Source: Acanthochlamys bracteata
Lineage: Eukaryota > Streptophyta > Magnoliopsida > Pandanales > Velloziaceae
Direction of reading: 5' to 3'
Length of the DNA stretch: 64,000 nt
NCBI GenBank assembly: GCA_019914995.1
Contig: CM034134.1
Location: 1,134,145-1,198,144, forward strand
This document shows positions 48,200 through 60,630 of the stretch, in pieces; the first letter of the stretch is position 1, and each line of letters starts with the position of its first letter. The notes beneath the pieces are model-generated. The model ran no database searches. It saw only the letters and a program-made list of their open reading frames with translations, and had not been told where the DNA came from. The position numbers were made by a program, and so were the translations under genes.

Positions 48200-50277
48200 C
48201 GGAATCTCTTTATGAAAATTTTTATAAATTAAGGATCATTATACACATAACTGATAAACAGTAAGCTATCTATTAGGAGAAGTTTTTTCTATAGCATAGC
48301 CGCAGTATAATCAGTTCATTGAGTAGACTTTCCTCATCAAGCGCTAGGCTATGGAATCGGCTAAAGATGAAAACAGAGCATTGCAACTTGTCTAAACAGA
48401 GAAGACCTAAGAACCATATAAAAGTAACCGACTACTTCACTTCTACTTGCCAATAGTGAACAATACAAGCGATTGTGATTATAGACACACTTCCAAAGAT
48501 GATTTCAAGTATGGTGTTGATTTCAATTGAAGCTTAGCTCTTGAACAGAGTTAGATCATCTTACTTAAGACAAGTCTACATCAAGAGTTGATCATATTCA
48601 CAACAAATGAGAATATACGCACGTGAGAAAATAGTTATCCAAACCATAATTTGCTGACAACACAAAAATGAGTTCAACTTTCAATATCAACTCATTGACA
48701 ATATTGTAAGGTGTTAACATACAAATAATTCTCTATTGTGTTAGAACACCACATTACAAGTTTGAGCCATACCAAGAAACAACTATGGGGAGTAAATATA
48801 TGGAGCTGATAAAAGAGAAGAAATTACAAAACCGATGATGATTTTCAAGCAGAATATTCAAGCCATATGTCAGAGTTCATCATGTCAAAGTATCAAGGTG
48901 GTGCTCAAGTTCCTTTGCGCAACATATATTGAAGAAAACAACAATTACATAGTGCAAAAATTCGAGAATAAAGTAACTTGAAGTAAATCCCACCATGCCG
49001 ATTGACGAATTCAAAGAAGAAATTGGAAATTCAATCTTGCTTCATCTACGCCATCCATCCTAAGTTATCTTTGCACTATGAGCCACACCAAAGAAAAGAA
49101 GAAGAGAGATTTTCGGCGGACAAGCTCGCACGCACATGAAAGCCAGAAAATTCAATTTACCGAACCTTGTATTTAATGCTGTGGAAAGATCAAATAAAAT
49201 CATGCTGAGGTGAATTAAATGCTAAAAGAAGGGATACTGAAGATCTATTAAGGATTCTACAGACCAGCTCAGCCGTTGAAAGATTAGCAATGAGATCTAT
49301 CTGTTTGAAGTTTAAGATTTCTGAGCTGAAAGAGAAGAACATAAGAAGAAAGAGAAGTAATAAACACAAGAGGTGTGGGGGTAAGAAAAAGAATTACAAA
49401 GAGGTTACTAGTTACCACAACACAGTCTGAGTTTACTGAGTTTTAAGCTCTTCTCACTGCATGTACTTACACTGAGCTCGACACAATTATGTTAGATTGA
49501 TCCTGTGTTGTAAACCTTTGATTGTAACAACCACACAAGATTTTGTATAACTGCAGCTTGCACTAAGAAGGGCTTAATTAAGTCTTCTTACTGAAAACTA
49601 ATCTTGTAAAAAGGTACGATGTTTGCACAAGGCATTAGTTAAGGATTGTGCGGTTTAGGTCGGAGAAACTTGAGAGTTTATGAGGTTGTGTTAGTTCGTC
49701 TTGAGGAGGGAGCCGTTATGGTAAAAGTATTTATCTAAACACTTTACCACTATATTAGCAACTTGACGAGATTAGTAGGTTTCGCTTTTGACGAAGAGTG
49801 GCCCTAGATATAGGCAATGTTATTTGCCGAACTACGTAAATTTTTATGTGTTTGTGTGATGAATGCTTTTGTTATTCACTTACATTCAACTTGCATCGCA
49901 AATCCTAACAAATTTTTATGTAGGACATAGTCACGTTCCAGCAGCTATATCGCTGCTACTCTTAACAAATTTATTATCATCCAGCTACTATTCTTAATAT
50001 ACTCCTAACGAAAGTTTTGTGTGTTTGTGTGGTGAATGCTTTTGTTATTCCTTAGATTTAATTTGCATCGCAAATCCTAACGAATTTCTATATAGGATAT
50101 ACTTGCGTTCCAACAGCTATATCGCTGATACTAATGAATTCCTTTCTATTTGAGATATAGCTCCAATATAATCGACTAGAGTACTGCTATTTATAGTAAA
50201 GTTTATTTCCAAATTTTTTGATTATCAGCTCAATTCACCCCTTCTTTTTTGAGTTGGTTGTTCAGGTTTTCCAACAT
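48200..50277 (+). mobile_element. Third Copia-type LTR remnant (block C)
   Basis: It ends CTCAATTCACCCC...TTGAGTTGGTTGTTCAGG followed by TTTTCCAACA at 50277, the same closing design as blocks A and B but with a different body. Two similar segments of roughly 170 bp sit in tandem near 49840-50140 (both contain GTGAATGCTTTTGTTATTC or a close variant, then TTGCATCGCAAATCCTAAC). The start is uncertain. It is probably a solo LTR or an end fragment; no coding domain was found in it. Confidence 0.5.
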
Positions 50278-50383
50278 AATTGTAGGGACTCCCACCATGT
50301 AAATGCGCAAATGAGATGCAACAGTGAGCTGCTCTGTGGTCTCTTCGGCACGTAACTAGGAAGAAGAGAAGTGGCTACACTTA

Positions 50384-50605
50384 GGGTGTATTTTTTTTAC
50401 CCAAAAAGTCGCTTCCTTTTACTTTTAACAACTCACTTCTAAATACAAAATAATATAAAAGAACACAAGAACTCACTTCCAACTTACTTTTACTTAAAAA
50501 AAGAATATAAAAGTTCAATCCACTTTCAACAACACATTTCTAAAAAACTCATTTCTAAAAACCCGCTTTTAAAAAACTTACTTTCAAAGCCAAAAGAACG
50601 TACCC
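50384..50605. mobile_element. Tourist-like MITE with TTA target repeat
   Basis: Left GGGTGTATTTTTTTTACCC; right, reverse-complemented, GGGTACGTTCTTTTGGC; flanked by TTA (50381-50383 and 50606-50608). At 222 bp with TTA repeats it fits PIF/Harbinger-derived Tourist elements and resembles those in VIT intron 2. Confidence 0.72.
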
Positions 50606-50608
50606 TTA

Positions 50609-51405
50609 ATACTTGTTGATGGGTAGGATTGATGTATTTAACTTCCCTTGGGATTTTTGAAGCTGGCCGATGGTTTAGATTCATACAAGGTTCCTCCTTC
50701 GGTCAAGACTTCATGGCGTTCTGGTGCGCTTCTTCTTAATGTTTTGACATGGACAGTCCCAATGTGTTTGGCATCGGCTTCGGTTGTAGTCATGATCATA
50801 AGGTGCTTTATTTGTTTCTTCACAATGGTCTTTTGTTCAGATTGTCAATACGAAAATGGTGGCCAGGAGTATTTTTATGTCAGAATCAAGCCCTGTGTGG
50901 AGCCGCAACCTTTTTTATGTTGTGGCATACGAAGGAACTCTAGGTGCATATGACACCCAGCTAAAGACATAAAATCGTTTTCCCAATGACAAGGAAGATG
51001 ATTAAAGTTGATCTAAATAATCTAACCGGAAACATTCACCAGCTTGTACAAAAGATGGAGAGCTTCTACTTGGCATCATGCATTATACATCCTGCGCTAA
51101 AAAAGTCATGAAGTTTGACGGTTCCAAGATGAAGTGGCAGACTATTGCCAGCACCAACGACAAGCAGTCGTTGGTCATCGGCTCTCCAGTTTCTTTTGTA
51201 GCTACTGTTACACTCACTGGGAAAGCACATTCCCTTGCGGCTATATACATATACATTCACCCTCACTCGCTAATCACACAAATTCATCCTAATAATCACA
51301 AACTCATTTTCTGCAATTCATTCGACACAATGAAAACACACGTACATAAGAACTCTGTGCAACGTTCGAACATAACACACATCTTAAATCATCACGCGTA
51401 CAACC
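50609..51405. other. Unassigned GC-normal stretch downstream of RDR1
   Basis: 50640-51240 has the base composition of coding or recently coding DNA. A plus-strand reading NVFGIGFGCSHDHKVLYLF (50755-50811) vaguely recalls F-box-associated domains, but the frames are short and interrupted. It may be a decayed gene piece. 51250-51405 is probably RDR1 3' flank. Confidence 0.25.
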
Positions 51406-54400
51406 TCAAGCCCTCTCCATCATTTGCTCAAGAATCCACATTTCATCAGCAACCCTAGCATTCCTCCTATCCTTCTTGATGCAGATCAACTTATCGTACA
51501 CACACCAAGCAAAGCTCAAGAAATGCGGGCGATTTAATCCTTTGTTATAGCTGCCCCAGTAGTCAGGGTGATATGTCACGTGATACCAAGCGGATGCTTT
51601 TGCATAAGCATCCTCTTCGTTGTGGTGGTTATTTTTCTCGTTGAACCAACCTCGAGCTTCTTTCCTTAGAGGTCTCACTGCAAGACTAATTGCTTGTCCG
51701 TCCTTCTTTGTGTAATTCTTCGCCATCTTGATTATACCACCCCCCATGATTTCAGCTTCCATTTTGATACCATAGTGATCCAAGAGGTTTCCGAGTTCAA
51801 AATCGTATTCACTTTTAAATTCTGCAGCTTCGTCAAGGTACTCCTCAAAGCCCTCCACTTCCATGTCAGGGTCGTAGGACTCCTCGGCTACTTTCCGAGT
51901 GAAAGAATTTATGTGGGGATTTTGTGGTGCACGGTCCTTAATTGCTCTGAACAACTTTCCTATGACTCCTTTTGATTCATGTGTCTTTGTCGAGCTTCTC
52001 CATGAAGTCAGGGAACTCACGTACATAAAGATGTTGAGGTATTTCAGCAGGAACACCTGTTTTGGGGAAATCAACTGCGATTAAGTGTAGCCTGCTAGCT
52101 CCAGGCATTCCGCACTTTCTGCTTTCTCCAGCTTCTGATCAGCATAGACGGTGTGCGCATTTGAAACGATACCTAAACTGTTGTTAACTATGTAGTTTGT
52201 GAAGTATTCCTGAACTTCCTGCAATTTTGCAAAAGATAAAAGCGTTTACAAGAATGGATGCAGACAAACAAAATAGAACTTGAAATTCAGCACAATGCCA
52301 AAATCCCGGCAGTAGAACACTATTAAAGATCCGAAATTTCACAAGCCACAGGCTGTATTAACTAGCAAATACTGGCAGGCAAACATGCTCAAAATCATCT
52401 TGGTTACCAGTTAATAAGTGAAGGAACAACCATAATAAGTAAAACATTACATAGTCGGGCAAACAAACATCTTAATGGAGTGCGTATAGAGCGCGTATAA
52501 ATCACAAGAAAAAGTCCAGCGTGTAATACCAGCAAATACATCGAAGATATTAATTTATGATATAGCTATAATTTTAAACACAATCTTCACACATCCTGAA
52601 TTCTATGGTTAGGAAAATAGAGTGACTGCAACAGCAAAATCTCAAATCTAGCTGTATGACCACTTCATGAAAATATTTTCGTTTTTAGATTTCTCTTATG
52701 CTCATTACTTGTGACCCAGTTGAAAGTTCAACACATAAGGTTCATGATCTTCACTTATATTTTTGGTGTCCTTATGAAAGTAACGCACATTAAAAGCTTT
52801 AAAACCAAGCCTTCAAAGTCTTTACAAATTCTACTCCAGTTTTAATTTTCTGCCTCGCAAATCACGCTCCATTCTAGCCAAGGTTGCATCTTAGGTGGGA
52901 TCGTTTCGCTTGAATATAATCGTAAAATCGGAATCTTACAGTAAGATCATAAGATTTTAGATACCGATAAATTTTATAAAAAAATTTTCAGTACCATTAA
53001 GAATCTTTTATAAAGATTCTTCTAATATTTTTTCTAAAAGAATTTTTAGTACTTTTAAAAGAATTTTAAAGTTCTTTTAAATTTTATAAAAAAATTATTC
53101 TATCTTTTATAGAAAATTTCTCAAAATTATACTTTTTCAGAAAACTTTCAAAACTTTATAGAAAACTCACTAAAATTTTATAAAAAAGTCTTTCAAATAT
53201 AGTTAATTACAAAAATTTCTTAAAAAGTAAAATCGTATAAGATCGTAAAAAAATCGAGGTCTTACCGATTTTAAGATTTAAATAGGGATCTAGATGGGAT
53301 TTTACTCAAAAAAGATTTTACTTAAAATCAGGATCGTTTGGGTGAAGTAAAATCGCAAAATCGTAGGATTTTAAAATTTAAATCGGGATTTTGATAACCT
53401 TGATTCTAGCATTCACTAACTATTGCAGAATGCACGTATATACCATCTATGTTAATGGAAATATCATAAAAGGGAAACTAAACAATAGGATACACCAATC
53501 TAATACATAGCAGACAAAAAAGTTTGCTACCTCAATTGTAACATCGTGATCAAGATTGTTCGAAGGTGCAGCTTCATAATCCATCGGGACACATTGATGC
53601 CATGGAATAAGTTCAGGATCCCAACAAACAAAATAAACAACTCCATCCAAATCACTTCCTGAGCATTCATTTGGGTGCGGTCTGCAATGAACAAGTCCTG
53701 CTAATCAGTAGATGTAATATTCAGCATCAACAATTAACAAGTACAGATAACTTATGAAGCTAATGAAAAATATTATAAAAAAAAGAAAATTTAGTCACTC
53801 CAAATGATAAAAGTCCCTCGACTTCGCCATTCTTTTTCCACTAAGGAATAAATTTTGCTAGCCTTCAATCATTGGCAATTCATGACAAGAATGAAGGACG
53901 TTGGTATTCAGTAGACTCAAGATGCAGACCTGCTACCCTTTTGTGGAAATACGATGCAGTCCACCATGTGATGCAACTCTGGAACATCAATAGCCTGCAA
54001 AACTCTTACATCACCAGGGTGTAGGCAGGGATTCTTAGCTACTACTATTATTCCTTTCACCACAACATTCCCACTAACCGTTCCACCTCTAGAATAAGTA
54101 GACAGACCAGTATCATAATAAATCGTACTTCCAAAGTTTGAAACTTGAACAAACACTTCTCCATAATTCAATGTTCTGGTTTCATCCAAGCAACCAATCA
54201 TTGACCTTCCCTTAGGAATGAAAATCCTTGATTTGATTCTCAGTTCGTAAAGCTTTGAGGCTCTAAAGGCTTGCAGTACCATCGACAGAAAAGGTTCAGC
54301 ATCAGGCTTATAACCACAGGAAAGCATCTCTTTAAGAACGTTAGTAGTTTCACCAGGGAACATCATTCCAAGTGCTTCACGAGCCATTTCGGAATCAGTC

Positions 54401-56866
54401 AAAATCCTGTCCAATTTCTGTACAGTTTCCTTTTGCTTTCTTTCAAAGACAGCATCTATAACACCTAGAGTTGAAAGAAGAGCAATTATTCGACGATTTA
54501 GAAAGCATGGCTGGTATTTGCTGTACGCAAGCACATCCAGAGTTCTATGCTTTGACTCAAACTTGGACATGCTCTTTCGTAAGGACAACTTCCAACAAGA
54601 CGTAGGATCAACAGCCACAACCCCTTTATAGCCACCAAATCGTATCTGGAATGCTGAAGGTGTGTAACTTAACCCATGTTTAGAAGAGACTTCTTTGGCA
54701 AATTCAGCTGAAAATTTTCCAATTCCATCAGAGAAAACATAACCTCCTGCCTCTATGTCAGGAATGAGCACAAATTCATGCGGATGTACAACCAAAGTTT
54801 CTCGTGAAGAACTGAAGGATTGTCCAAGCCTTGCAGCATATTTCGCAACATTCCGTATCCTATGAAAATCACCCATCCATTCTCTGATTCTAGCAGCAGT
54901 TATACCATCACTAGAAGCAAACATCCAGGTAGAATTCTCCCGTAACTGACTAGATGAAAAGGCAAGAAACTCAAACTTTTTTTCACCAATGGTGATGCCA
55001 TTCTTCAGTGTAGACAGTATTCTCTTGTAGAGAGAAGTCTGTTTCTCTTCAGCATTGAAGCATTACGAAGTATCAGATCTGTTGAATACATTTTCTCTCC
55101 GTCTTCATCAACAAAAGAGATGCGAATGAAGTTATCTATGTGTCTCTTGAAACGGCGAAGTACACGGTTAGACATGATGATTTCAGGCCCACAAAAGTAA
55201 ACTTTAGATGGGGTCACTTGCACTCGATGAACATAAACCAAACCATCATCTAATGAAACTGAAGGTGATCTTGGAGAGCGAGATTGTTGAAATTCTGAGT
55301 ACTTTTTACGTAGCCAGCTTGTGGGATCAAAACATGCACTCTTCAAGTATGACATTTCTTCCAATGCACGTTCAATATGATCCAAAAGAAAATTTTCAGG
55401 ACTGACGATGAGGAAGAAAGTATCATCTAGAGTTGGTCCCATCAGAGTCCCGTTTTGGACCATATGGTTTATCTTGAAAAGAATTTTGTATGGAACTTCA
55501 GCCCATACACTGGGTTCAACAATAGGGACTAGCGCCAAACTTCTAGAGAAAGATGAGATGTTCTGTAAATTTAAACAACCTTCCCTTTCCTTGTAATAAA
55601 CAAAATATTCTCCAATCCGTGGAAGCTTACAACCATAAGGTAGCTGCAAACATAAGGCAGAAGATTGCCCTATGCTGCAATATGGCGTGAAATCAATTGT
55701 TCTGATCCACTGGTCCTCCTGAGCATCCTTGAAATAATTGAATAAAGGATCCTTAAAAATGTTAAATGAAATGCTCTGCACTTTCTGGAAAATGCGAGGA
55801 GCTGCTTCCAACTACAGTCACATAATCAGCAAGACAGGACTCAGAAAGTTTAATATGAAGATTAAATATAATGTTAAGATACACTTGCCATTGCAGGAAT
55901 TCTCGTCTAGATGCTTAACACCAATACATTGATAGTACAGATCGATCCAAATTTAAGTAAGCAATATCAGGACATTATCATTAAACTACTGCAACATAGT
56001 GTCACAAAGGACTTCTAAAAATAGTGGCATTGTCCATAGTACATGAAACAGCATATCTAGATTCTTCAAGAATAAATCATCCCTTTACATATACTTTGAA
56101 CATCAATTGAGTTAAAGCCAAGGTAAGCTCTTAATTTGAAGTAAAGCCAAACATGCCCACAGTTGTGACACACTCATGGTTTGTAGAATGCTTTATGTAA
56201 ACTTAGAAGTGTGGTCTTTTTGTCAATAAATTACCAAACAAACTACTAACAAGGTCTTCAAAAACTTTCACCGGATTCAAATAGAAAATATGGGACATGT
56301 AAATAATTGTAAAGAATTACATTAATAGCAACAACACTTTTACAGGAGCAAACCTGGATAAGAAGGAATTGTGAGCGTTGAGCATGGGATCGCCATAAAT
56401 CTATTTCCCAAATGCTTTCATAAGAAAGTTCTAGCTTGTAAGATTGGCCTTGGTATGACAAGAAAAAGTGCAATTTCCTCATATCAAATCCAAATTTAAC
56501 TTCCACATTAGAGTACCTCCATAGAACAGAGAAACTATCTTGCGAGACTGGGCAGCCTAGATGGAGAGTTATACATTCAAGAGCAAACATTGGGTTCCTT
56601 GGCTTCGGAACAATGTCACGTTCCAAATCCTGAGCATTTAAGAGAGAACCTCCATAACTTAACATCCTCTGAAATGCTAAATTACTTATGTCGCCAGCAT
56701 TTGTGCTTGTTAGGAACTGCACAATCGCAAAAGCACTCAATCCAGGCGTTCTAACCTTTAATGCATAAACAGAGCCCTCGCCTGTGTATATCTCAAGAAA
56801 GTCTTTCACTTCATTAGCAGTAACACCAATAGGAAAACCCTTCACTTGAATCGTTTTCCCTCCCAT
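51406..56866 (-). pseudogene. RDR1: RNA-dependent RNA polymerase 1 (RDR1), decayed copy 1
   Basis: Exons in gene order are 56866-56354, 55811-53930, 53681-53531 and 52218-51406, the family's usual layout with GT-AG borders. RDR1 copies viral and other RNA into dsRNA for antiviral siRNA production and is salicylate-inducible in other plants. Exon 1 starts MGGKTIQVKGFPIGVTANEV; exon 2 has GYVFSDGIGKFS, FQIRFGGYKGVVAVDP, CLDETRTLNYGEVFVQVS and a long conserved core; exon 3 has HPNECSGSDLDGVVYFVCWD; exon 4 has YDPDMEVEGFEEYL, YGIKMEAEI, SAWYHVTYHPDYWG and FAWCVYDKLICIKKD. The catalytic DLDGD reads DLDGV (codon 53639-53641), losing a metal-binding Asp. Frame shifts are seen near 55040-55070 (before TSLYKRILSTLKNG) and twice in exon 4, near 52100-52110 and 52027-52037. 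Full-length active enzyme is not expected. Intron 3 holds a hAT-like element. Confidence 0.9.
52879..53401. mobile_element. CAAGG-ended hAT-like MITE in RDR1 intron 3
   Basis: Begins CAAGGTTGCATCTTA and ends TTTTGATAACCTTG, flanked by a perfect 8-bp repeat ATTCTAGC (52871-52878 and 53402-53409). The paralogous site in RDR1 copy 2 (near 62210) has a single ATTCTAGC followed by ATTCACTAACTA, that is, an empty site. The interior is AT-rich with repeated AAAATCGTAAGATT-type words. It inserted after the RDR1 duplication. Confidence 0.85.
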
Positions 56867-57197
56867 TGTTGAATACTACACGACCGGAAATGAGACCATA
56901 TCACATAAATATAAATATGTCTACCAATAATTTATCCCCAAATGAAAATCCATAACACATAAACAAGCTTAAGCTAAAAATTGCAAACTAAAACAAAATA
57001 AAACAATAAAGTAACTAGGAAACATAGCAAAATGAGTAAAGATGGAGAACGCAGTACGCAATGGCTAAAACAACTTCGTAAAGAAAAGAATGAAAGAATG
57101 AATTCATGATGGTATCTATCGCTTGCATAATATGTAACGGTATGATATATAATTTTGCTATGGCTAACTATATGAAAGAATGACTTTATGTTTTATA
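56867..57197. other. RDR1 upstream region
   Basis: Leader and promoter-side DNA of RDR1 copy 1, AT-rich. On the gene strand, TATTTATATTTATG about 60 bp from the start codon is TATA-like, but not convincing. A transposon lies immediately upstream. Confidence 0.35.
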
Positions 57198-58050
57198 TAG
57201 GGATGGCAATATATGACCCGATCCGAAAGTGTAATCCGAAACCGACCTATTTAATTAGGGTTAGAGTTAAAAATTTGGCCCGTATAAATATATGAATTGG
57301 ATTAGAATTAAGCGGATTTGATCCGATTATTAAATTGGTCGATTCGAGTTAACTCGAAATTGACACACCAATCTGAATTGTCATTTTTTGAAGAAACAAT
57401 ATTTAATTTTTTCTTTTCGTATATTAAAATATTGACAATAAAAATAATCGATAATAGTAATTTATAAATTATTAAATTATATAATATTTATAATTAATCA
57501 TTATTTTTATATCTTAGTAAAATAGTATAAGATAAAAATTATAATATTATCGAAAGTATTAATATTTAGGTGTTTCTATAATAATGAATTTGGATTTTGT
57601 ATAAAATTTTTTATCAAAATTTTGTTAGATAGCTATGTTTATCAAAATTTTATCGAAATTATTAGTATGTATTTATAATCATAAAATTTCGGTTATCACC
57701 ACATATTTTTTCAAAATAAAAATAAAAATAAAATTTTTTGAATATTTTAAGGACCGACGAAAATACTAAAGAATGTACATTTTGACGGACATTCACTATA
57801 TCTCGTCACTGCGCTTTTATTATAACTGACTTATAATTTCGTTAAAACTTAAAAATATAAAATTAATAATTAATAATTTTAATTATTAAATAGATTGATC
57901 CGAATTGGATCTGATTATTAATAAATTGGGTTAGAGTTGATAATTTTGACCCGTATAAATTTATGGATTGAGTTAGAGTTGAACAAATTTGACCCAATTA
58001 TTAAGTGAGTCGATTCAAAACAGACCCATCAACCTAAATTGCCACTCCTA
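57198..58050. mobile_element. TAGGG-ended hAT-like element upstream of RDR1
   Basis: 853 bp, starting TAGGGATGGCAATATATGAC; the right end, reverse-complemented, is TAGGAGTGGCAATTTAGGTT. Flanking octamers GTTTTATA (57190-57197) and GTTTTATG (58051-58058) match at 7 of 8. The TAGGG end and the 8-bp duplication fit hAT. Subterminal GACCCG, GATCCGA and TCGATTC words are shared with the copy at 62790-63348. No ORF. Confidence 0.82.
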
Positions 58051-58339
58051 GTTTTATGATGATGTCTATCACGCTGACACATTTTCAATATAGTACTAGA
58101 CCGTAAAACTTCATGATCTTAATAAGAATTAAGAACTGCATATACTTTGTATAAATGGATTTTCAGGTATTTTGGTAAGATTCTAATGAACTCAGCAAGA
58201 TCACAAACCAACTGATCAAAGTTTTAATCCTACATTATAATTAGGTGCTAATTTTTTCTCGTCATCCAATACTGATAAACAAATAACCACATATTTGCAG
58301 TCTCATCTTTTAGTGAGAATACTCACCGCTAAACAAATA

Positions 58340-58735
58340 TAGAGTTCCTCAACTACTGATCAAATACTTCATCTTTACACTTCACAAAAAAGAAAGGACC
58401 AAATTTTGAACCGAAGAATGGGATTGCGATTTAACAAACCAATCAAAAAGCAACAATCTTCTTAAAGACATTAACCATTATCAAGCACTAGAAGAAGAGT
58501 TTCCTGAAGTATTCATGAAACATCTTTGCACTTCACAACACAAAGATCAAAATTTTAAACTGGAAAAAAAAAATATTGGATACGAATGCAAATATATAAT
58601 AATTGCGATTCACAAGAAGATTGAAGAAGACACTAACCATCGTCAAGCACTAGAAGAAGAGTTCCTTCGACTACTGATCAGAGACTCTTATCTCTTCACT
58701 TTACAAAACAAAAAAGGATACCACTGCGATTTTTG
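58340..58735. repeat. Tandem repeat of about 162 bp, 2.4 copies
   Basis: TCAAGCACTAGAAGAAGAGT occurs at 58481 and 58643. The preceding CATCTTTRCACTTCACAA words recur at about 58370 and 58523, with a partial third unit (CTCTTCACTTTACAAAACA) at the right. Units have diverged by substitutions and indels. It lies about 1.5 kb upstream of the RDR1 start. Confidence 0.75.
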
Positions 58736-60329
58736 ACGAGAACATTGTCTGAATGGTATATGCTGTTAGGAAGTGTTTAACTTGTGCGCAAAGTGAGTGA
58801 AGTGAAATTTTTAAAAAATGAATTCAAAAAATAAAAATAAAAATAATAATTTTTATAAAAATAAAATTTTATATTAATATATATTTATAATAAATTTTAA
58901 AATTGAATATAAAAAGAAAATTATTAATAAAAAAAATTATTTTAATATATATATATATATTTTATAGAGTTTAAAAAAATTAAAATTTGGCGTGTTATTG
59001 TTCTTGCGCCACAAGAAACTCTTTGAAAAGTCTGGAACCCACACGTCGGTCTATGAGAGTTTAAAAGTATTTATAAAATATTTTATTTTAGTTTAAAAAA
59101 TAAATTTATTTTTGGTTAATAATAATATGTTGAATTTATTACAAATTTTATATAATATCTAAAACAACTTTTTTATAATATCTAAAATTTTAAATAAATA
59201 ATATAAAATGTTATAAAATTTTGTTAAAATCAAATTAAAAAATATTTTTCAAAAATTACAGCCAAACGCGCTCTCAAATAGAATCGAATCGAAGGACTGG
59301 GCCCACCTCACAGATGCTAGCAAATTGGAAGTTCTGCTTTATGTTCACCTAGGGAGTGAGTGGACTTGCTTTCAGTGTTGAGTCTTCCGTCGTCTTCTTC
59401 TAAGAAGACTACTGTGTGAGGTCTTCCATAATAAGGATAGCAGCGTTTGGAATCGCATTTTTCAAATAATATTTTTTAATTTTTAATTATATATTTTTTA
59501 ATATATATTTTATAAAAAATTATTAAAAAATTTAAAAACTATAAAAAAATTATATAATATATTTTTTTTTTTATATATTTTTATTAATGTTTTTGAAGTA
59601 AAATAAATAAATTTTATTTTTTATAAAAATAAAAATATTTTTTATTTTAAAAATTTTATTTTATAAACGCTTTCGTACGGCTCAAGAAGATATACGGACG
59701 TTCTGAGTCTTCCTTGCTAAGGAAAGAAAGTATAGAAGTGTGTTCACTTGATTTTTTTAATTATTCTTTTGCAATGGTAATTATTATCTTTTTGGAAAAG
59801 TTGCAGTGGTTCTGATAGGAGAAGATGGATCTATAGATTATTTAAAATTTCTGAAAATAAATTTATAATATATAATTTATCTGTAAATTTTAAATTAATT
59901 TTTTTTTTCATGACTTTCATCAACAATCTTGTCAATATTTTAAATTTCAAGATTTATTCAAGTATAACTATGATAGTTGGTTAAAGATGAGGATCTTGTT
60001 TGGTTCTCAAATTTGTGTGAACATACTAGTGATGCATTTTACAGAATTCACAATGGAGAAAGAAATCGCTTATACAAGTGAAGATAAAAATATTTTAATA
60101 GAGCAAAAAAGAAAGAATAGTCAGCTTATCTTGTACTCTATCAAAAGTTGGATTAATCTACCTTCCAAAGAATTTTTAAAGTGTAGGATCGGATTTTAAC
60201 ATTAAAAAAATTGGTCAATTTTATAAAAATTAGCATCTCATACATATAAACACATACTCATTCTAATATTCGATTAATATGAGACTATTAATAGGCATGA
60301 GCTGTTATGTCTATAAAGTCAGGATCTAT
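58736..60329. other. AT-rich intergenic DNA with small elements
   Basis: No gene. Probable AT-rich MITEs lie at 59053-59280 (TATGAGAGTTTAAAAG to CCAAACGCGCTCTCA) and about 59448-59675 (GCGTTTGGAATCGC to TTATAAACGCTTTCGTAC). GC-normal pieces at 59280-59445 and 59676-59760 look like promoter or leader fragments, but no coding sequence follows. Confidence 0.45.
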
Positions 60330-60332
60330 TTG

Positions 60333-60627
60333 GGGCGTATTTCAAATATCCGTAACTGAGTTCGTGAAAATGAAAAATAAAAAATAGAATTTTTTAAAAA
60401 ATAGAGTGTAAGTGCAGTTTAGTATTTATGTTTCAATAGTTTTTGAAAGTGTATTAAAAATTGAAAGATAATATTCTAGTGGAAAGTGTACAAATAAAAA
60501 AGTTGGAATTAAAATTCTATATGTAGAAGTAGAGTTCTGAATTTTTTGTGTAATTAAAATATATGAACTGTTCGGAACTCAAAATCTGACAGGAGAAAAT
60601 AAAATTACGGGCATTTGAAACACGCCC
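60333..60627. mobile_element. Tourist-like MITE with TTG target repeat
   Basis: Begins GGGCGTATTTCAAATATCCG and ends CGGGCATTTGAAACACGCCC, with TTG on both sides (60330-60332 and 60628-60630). 295 bp; same family as 30440-30735 and 26309-26568. A 3-bp repeat fits PIF/Harbinger, though TTG is not the usual TTA/TAA. Confidence 0.75.
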
Positions 60628-60630
60628 TTG

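Noticed and set aside
50638-50953. Overlapping ORFs on both strands with a faint F-box-associated look
   Set aside because: Similarity is too weak and the frames are interrupted; kept only as an unassigned stretch.
55208-55932. Plus-strand ORFs across RDR1 exon 2
   Set aside because: Antisense shadows of RDR1 coding sequence.
59987-60199. 70-codon ORF in intergenic DNA
   Set aside because: No motif, AT-driven composition (Lys/Ile/Asn), no neighbouring exon.
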